From contig CAZFNL010000137.1 of NCBI GenBank assembly GCA_964520615.1, forward strand, positions 124,001 through 188,000: a stretch of 64,000 nt of DNA. The letters run 5' to 3'. Positions 60,317-64,000 of this stretch are shown one piece after another. The translations under genes were made by a program, and so were the position numbers. The stretch is from JAMCUI01 sp964520615 (GTDB taxonomy: Bacteria; Patescibacteriota; Microgenomatia; 2-02-FULL-39-11). The notes under the pieces were generated by a model. That model did not search any database and had not been told where the DNA came from. It saw only the letters and a program-made list of their open reading frames with translations. The first letter of the stretch is position 1. Each line of letters opens with the position of its first letter.

Positions 60317-61887
60317 CCAAAATAAAAATTAAATTCCCTTTTTACTTAGGGATAACCATCACTCTTTTATATCTTGCAGTTAATCTAATGGTAATAAATC
60401 ACTACGGCGTCACCTGGGATTATACTTACCATTTTAACGCCGGTTTGTGGCATCTGCATCTTCCGCAAACTGATCCCGGCTTTATCATGGGCCCCTCCCC
60501 TCCATTGTCTGATACTTTACCTGTTGTTTCGTACGAAATTTTCTCGCGGCTTTTTCATTTACTGCCTTGGGACAGTGCCTACAACTTGTACTCTGTGATA
60601 TTAGGATCCCTTGGTATCGGATTGCTGTATTTCATGGTTAAAAGGCTTCTGAACTGGCAAATAGCTCTTTTCTCCGCAATCAGTTTGGCTCTTCTTCCTC
60701 GCTATTTTGGTCATCTTCACAATAATATGAAAGACATCCCTCAAGCGGTATTTTTCACCCTTGCCATATTTAGCTTTTGGCTTTTCTATAAAAAAACAAA
60801 CTGGAAAACACTGCTTTTCTCAACTTTTACCGTAGCGCTATCGTTTAACAGCAAAGTCAATGCAATTTTTATCCCCATAATCGCATTTTCATTTCTTTTT
60901 TGCGTCTTTGTCAGAGATAGATACTATGGTAAATTCAGCCTTAAACCCAAAATAAAAATGGTAATTCTTTACTTTATTCTCTCGCCTGTTTTTTCCTTCA
61001 TAGTCTGGGCTCCTTTCTGGCCTCATCCCGTTAGCCGACTGATTGAGGCAAGCCATTCTTATACCACTTCCACTATGAATATGCCCATTCTATACTTTAG
61101 TGATATCGTTTTCTCGGGGCAAAATGTCCCCTGGCATTATCCATTCGGTATCCTAGCTGTTACCACTCCGGTAGTGATGCTTATTTTTTCCCTGATTGGA
61201 CTTCTCACTATACTTTCTTGGAATAAAATCCGGTTTGAAGAAAAAGTTTTTATACTACTGTGGTTTGTCATACCTGTCTCCCGATATTTCAAACCTCATA
61301 TGATTGTCATTGATGATATAAGACATTTTATGGAAGTCATTTTCCCTTTTGCAGCTCTCTCTGGATTGGGTGTCTACTCTTTTTTTTATTTTGTTACAAA
61401 TAAGCTTAAAAACAAAATAACTATAAAAAACAAGATGTCTATATTTATATGCCTATCATTGATCTACTTTGCTTATCTTTCCTATCAGATAATCACATAT
61501 CACCCATATGAAACGAGTTATTTTGGAGAATTAATAGGTGGAATACAAAAAGCTTCACATAAATTTGATATCGAATTTTGGGCCTCGGCATACAAACATG
61601 CCATGGGCTACATCAATAAAAACGCGCCTAAAAACGCGCGAATCATAATTCCGATGGCTCCTGATATCGCCAAGCTTTATCTCAGAGATGACCTAACCGC
61701 AAAACTTAATACCGCCAATATGGCCGGTGCCCAAAGTTATTTATATTCACAAAGCGACTATACGGTCGTATTAAACCGTGAATCATTCTTCTCCTGGTAT
61801 GGGATTTACCCGTATATTCAAACTCATAAACCAATTTACACCTTGTCTGTTCAAAATGTCCCTCTCGTCTCTATTTACAAAAACTGA
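60313..61887 (+). CDS. GT-C (PMT-like) membrane protein
   Basis: 524 residues, about 11 helices. After helix 1 'HYGVTWDYTYHFNAG' has the Asp of the GT-C first loop, and 'LALLPRYFGHLHNNMKDIPQAV' near 135-156 is a luminal loop seen in PMT-like proteins. 'SFNSKVNAI' and 'HMIVIDDIRHFMEVIFP' follow, the last typical of GT39-like enzymes. It probably takes the sugar made by the DPM1-like enzyme encoded just before it. Acceptor unknown. Confidence 0.83.
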   Translation: MTKIKIKFPFYLGITITLLYLAVNLMVINHYGVTWDYTYHFNAGLWHLHLPQTDPGFIMGPSPPLSDTLPVVSYEIFSRLFHLLPWDSAYNLYSVILGSLGIGLLYFMVKRLLNWQIALFSAISLALLPRYFGHLHNNMKDIPQAVFFTLAIFSFWLFYKKTNWKTLLFSTFTVALSFNSKVNAIFIPIIAFSFLFCVFVRDRYYGKFSLKPKIKMVILYFILSPVFSFIVWAPFWPHPVSRLIEASHSYTTSTMNMPILYFSDIVFSGQNVPWHYPFGILAVTTPVVMLIFSLIGLLTILSWNKIRFEEKVFILLWFVIPVSRYFKPHMIVIDDIRHFMEVIFPFAALSGLGVYSFFYFVTNKLKNKITIKNKMSIFICLSLIYFAYLSYQIITYHPYETSYFGELIGGIQKASHKFDIEFWASAYKHAMGYINKNAPKNARIIIPMAPDIAKLYLRDDLTAKLNTANMAGAQSYLYSQSDYTVVLNRESFFSWYGIYPYIQTHKPIYTLSVQNVPLVSIYKN

Positions 61888-61915
61888 TTTACCGATAAAA
61901 TAATGGTATTTGAAA

Positions 61916-62695
61916 ATGCTCAAAAACCTATCCATAATAATCCCTGCCAGGAATGAAGAACATAACTTAGCCAAAATTATTCCTCTTATAGTCAAAAAAT
62001 ACCATCAGTACATACTCGAAATTATCATAGTAGACGATAACTCAACAGATGGTACATATTTAAGCGCGCGGGAGCTAAGGAAGCAATATAAAAAGATAAA
62101 AATAGTCAGAAGAATACGAAATCCAGGAGTTGGTCTAGCAATAAAAGAGGGAATAAAAAATCTCTCTCCAAAATCGGAATATGTCCTTTTTATGGATTGT
62201 GATTTTTTGACAAACGTTTCCGATATTGCCAAATTCATCAAAAAGATCGACGGCTTTGACGGTATTGCCGGTTCCAGATTTATTACCCGCGGCTCTCTCA
62301 AAAACTATCCATTCATAAAACTGCTTGCAAATCGCTCCTTCCACTTCCTATCCCACCTGATTATCGGTATTCCCCACTCTGATTTGACTAATAATTTCAA
62401 ACTTTATAGAAAAAACCTTGTCGACAAGCTTTATCCAATTTTACGCAGCCCGAACTTTGCTATAAACGCTGAATTGGGATATTATCCTGTTATAGCAGGT
62501 GCCTCAATAGGACAAATTCCTGTAAGTTGGAAGGAAAGGACAGAACTTATGGGACTATCCAAATTCAAAATCTTTCGAGTAGGTCCCTCCTATTTTCTTG
62601 TTTTTCTAAGACTAATTGGTATGAAACTCCAACCGGCTATGATTAAAACAATCGCCGCACATCCTAAAAGTGATAGTTTACCCCCGAAAAAGTAA
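61916..62695 (+). CDS. GT2 family glycosyltransferase (polyprenyl-phosphate type)
   Basis: 259 residues from ATG 61916; a TTG at 61910 would add two residues. 'LSIIIPARNEEHNLAKI', 'IVDDNSTDGT', 'FMDCDFLTNV' (metal site), 'GIAGSRFITRG' and 'LTNNFKLYRKNLVDK' place it with DPM1/ALG5-like GT2 enzymes. The last 106 bp overlap, head-on, the 3' end of the YfhO-like gene on the other strand; the C-terminal 35 residues ('KTIAAHPKSDS' region) are beyond the conserved fold. It is 28 bp after the GT-C gene. Confidence 0.86.
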   Translation: MLKNLSIIIPARNEEHNLAKIIPLIVKKYHQYILEIIIVDDNSTDGTYLSARELRKQYKKIKIVRRIRNPGVGLAIKEGIKNLSPKSEYVLFMDCDFLTNVSDIAKFIKKIDGFDGIAGSRFITRGSLKNYPFIKLLANRSFHFLSHLIIGIPHSDLTNNFKLYRKNLVDKLYPILRSPNFAINAELGYYPVIAGASIGQIPVSWKERTELMGLSKFKIFRVGPSYFLVFLRLIGMKLQPAMIKTIAAHPKSDSLPPKK

Positions 62696-64000
62696 ATATC
62701 CGGCTGGTAATAAAATCTGACCGTATGTTTACCTGCTGGCAAATAAATTGCTCTGAAAGCAGTATTGATTAACAGAATCGGTACATTACTACCGTCAATT
62801 GATGCCTTCCAACCGGGATAGTAGATTTCGCTTGTAGCAAGAATTCCGTTACACTTTGTCTCCGTGGTTAAAACTATTTTGCCTGGAGTATATACATCAT
62901 CATAGATATCAGCACTCGGATAGTTGCCGCAGTCATATACTGCCTTTTGCGGCAGTTTGCTTTGTTCATCTTTTGTTATATATACATTCCTGCGAAAATC
63001 ATCCGATTGGGCAGTAAGAAGTTTTTCTTTGACTGCCGCCGTATTTGTTAAAGCTACAAATCGTGATACAAGAAAAAAACGGGGTAAAACATTATTATTC
63101 CTGTATATTACATATTTGTCTGAGGAAAGAAGTGTGGAAAATTTTACCGGGCGGCCGCTTTTTTGCCAGTTACGATCCGCTTCAGTCATAATAAATCCTA
63201 TATTGAGGAAATCAAAAGCGGAAGAATACGGAGATAGAGGAGGAACTTCCACATTATAATACTCTTGGGACGAACTTCTGTTGCCATTGGCAATATCAAT
63301 AAAATCGAAATAATTTCTCAAAATCATCGGGTCATAACCTGTAGTTGATTGTATTGTGTATTCTTCGGTCGAATTGAAATTTAATAATTTTTCCGGCGCA
63401 CTTATCACTCCGAAGTCTGGCAGGAAACGTGTTATTTGAGTAGTGGATTTAAGTGTTTTTACCAGATTCTGATCATATTTAATCTCAGGAATATTAGTAT
63501 TTATGAAAAATTGCCGGCTGAAGGGTAAAAGTTCTATAACAACCAATATCATAATCAACCAGCTAAACAGTTTATTTTTCACTGATGAAACTGCCATACC
63601 AAATATGAGCGGTAAGAGAAATGAAACCATGATAAGATGCTGGGTAGGAATACGAATATTTCTGTAAAAGGGAATTAGAGTATAAAATAAATGATGCAGG
63701 CTATACTTCAACTCCCCACCAGTAGACAACCATATAAAGATACATATCATAAAAAGGTAAAACCAAAAATCATGGTCAATATTGAGAATCTTTTTCCCAA
63801 ACATATTCCCTGTAAATAATTTCAACAATTTTAAGATAATAAATACAATTGCTATCAGGAGCACTATCCGGCCGGGATAATAATCAAAAAAGTCCGGAAG
63901 AATAAATCCGGCAAAAGTGTAAGGAAATTTGGCCAACTCCGATACATTGTAAGGGTCTATGAACAACTTCAAAGCTGATGGAGGAAATGATCCCCATGAA
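62590..64000 (-). CDS. YfhO-family membrane protein, 5' end outside window
   Basis: The frame is open to the window edge, so about 469 C-terminal residues are seen; the TTG at 63972 is not the start, since the residues before it ('SWGSFPPSALKLFIDPYN') are conserved YfhO sequence. Several helices, a soluble region with 'SSTEEYTIQ'-like 'NSTEEYTIQSTTGYDP', and a C-terminal domain with 'YYPGWKASIDGSNVP' then a last helix. It parallels the protein at 4426-6741. It presumably transfers sugar from polyprenyl phosphate to a surface acceptor. Convergent overlap with the GT2 gene. Confidence 0.83.
   Translation of the reverse strand, partial: SWGSFPPSALKLFIDPYNVSELAKFPYTFAGFILPDFFDYYPGRIVLLIAIVFIILKLLKLFTGNMFGKKILNIDHDFWFYLFMICIFIWLSTGGELKYSLHHLFYTLIPFYRNIRIPTQHLIMVSFLLPLIFGMAVSSVKNKLFSWLIMILVVIELLPFSRQFFINTNIPEIKYDQNLVKTLKSTTQITRFLPDFGVISAPEKLLNFNSTEEYTIQSTTGYDPMILRNYFDFIDIANGNRSSSQEYYNVEVPPLSPYSSAFDFLNIGFIMTEADRNWQKSGRPVKFSTLLSSDKYVIYRNNNVLPRFFLVSRFVALTNTAAVKEKLLTAQSDDFRRNVYITKDEQSKLPQKAVYDCGNYPSADIYDDVYTPGKIVLTTETKCNGILATSEIYYPGWKASIDGSNVPILLINTAFRAIYLPAGKHTVRFYYQPDIYFFGGKLSLLGCAAIVLIIAGWSFIPISLRKTRK

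Noticed and set aside
1..64000. tRNA or rRNA genes, CRISPR arrays, insertion sequences, prophage
   Set aside because: None recognised by eye in any intergenic region; gaps are too short and no transposase, integrase or direct-repeat array was seen. A tRNAscan or Infernal run would settle the RNA part.

Overview
The window is AT-rich (roughly 40% GC by eye), tightly packed bacterial DNA with standard stop codons. It probably comes from a Patescibacteria (CPR) genome, most likely the Microgenomates group. That placement is inference: it rests on many short overlapping operons, dozens of GT-C and GT2 glycosyltransferases, Pro/Thr-rich linkers in secreted proteins, a half-length TsaB, few Shine-Dalgarno sites and a Gram-positive-like envelope set (FtsEX with a coiled-coil M23 protein, a SipW-type signal peptidase, TasA-like proteins). 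A prfB gene for RF2 is present, so UGA is read as stop. I found no rRNA, tRNA, CRISPR array, transposon or phage gene.

Region 1-40,079 is one minus-strand block. From its promoter-distal end (low coordinates) it holds polytopic GT-C enzymes (PMT, YfhO and 'PTPS-related' types), GT2 and GT4 glycosyltransferases, a Wzx-type flippase, a polyprenyl-phosphate-sugar synthase set (DPM1/ALG5-like, one fused to GtrA), and nucleotide-sugar genes: two SDR epimerases, UXS, GMD, UGD and a complete rmlA-C-B-D set. Together these would make dTDP-rhamnose, UDP-glucuronate/UDP-xylose and a GDP-6-deoxy-4-ketohexose. They would load sugars on polyprenyl phosphate and build or decorate a surface glycan or glycoproteins. 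A small membrane protein, a CAP-domain protein and a lamin-tail protein follow. The block ends with a surface-fibre locus: a SipW signal peptidase between two SipW-type exported proteins, plus a protein sharing a Pro-Leu-Pro-Thr-Leu-Arg repeat with the lamin-tail protein. The first gene of this locus has a good promoter, a leader of about 155 nt, a terminator-like hairpin and a perfect Shine-Dalgarno.

Region 40,551-50,955 carries a membrane protein, a subtilisin-like secreted protease, tsaE-tsaC-tsaB (tRNA t6A), a GNAT acetyltransferase, a secreted anchored protein, a FtsE-FtsX-coiled-coil M23 module whose M23 domain appears circularly permuted, a membrane-anchored hypothetical protein and prfB.

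Region 51,165-59,469 carries an NRAMP-like transporter with altered metal-site motifs. Next comes a cluster that looks like an uncharacterised amino-group-carrier pathway: ATP-grasp ligase, threonine-synthase-like PLP enzyme, a 58-codon LysW-like zinc-ribbon protein on the opposite strand, MurD-like ligase, NlpC/P60-like enzyme and PAP2 phosphatase. A histidine phosphatase and a GT4 enzyme close it. Region 59,612-64,000 returns to glycan genes (two GT2, one GT-C) and ends inside a second YfhO-like gene.

The observations most worth following are the LysW-like cluster, the permuted M23 domain beside FtsEX, the SipW/TasA-like locus with its attenuator-like leader, and a truncated, sequence-diverged N-terminus of a second gmd just upstream of the intact gmd.
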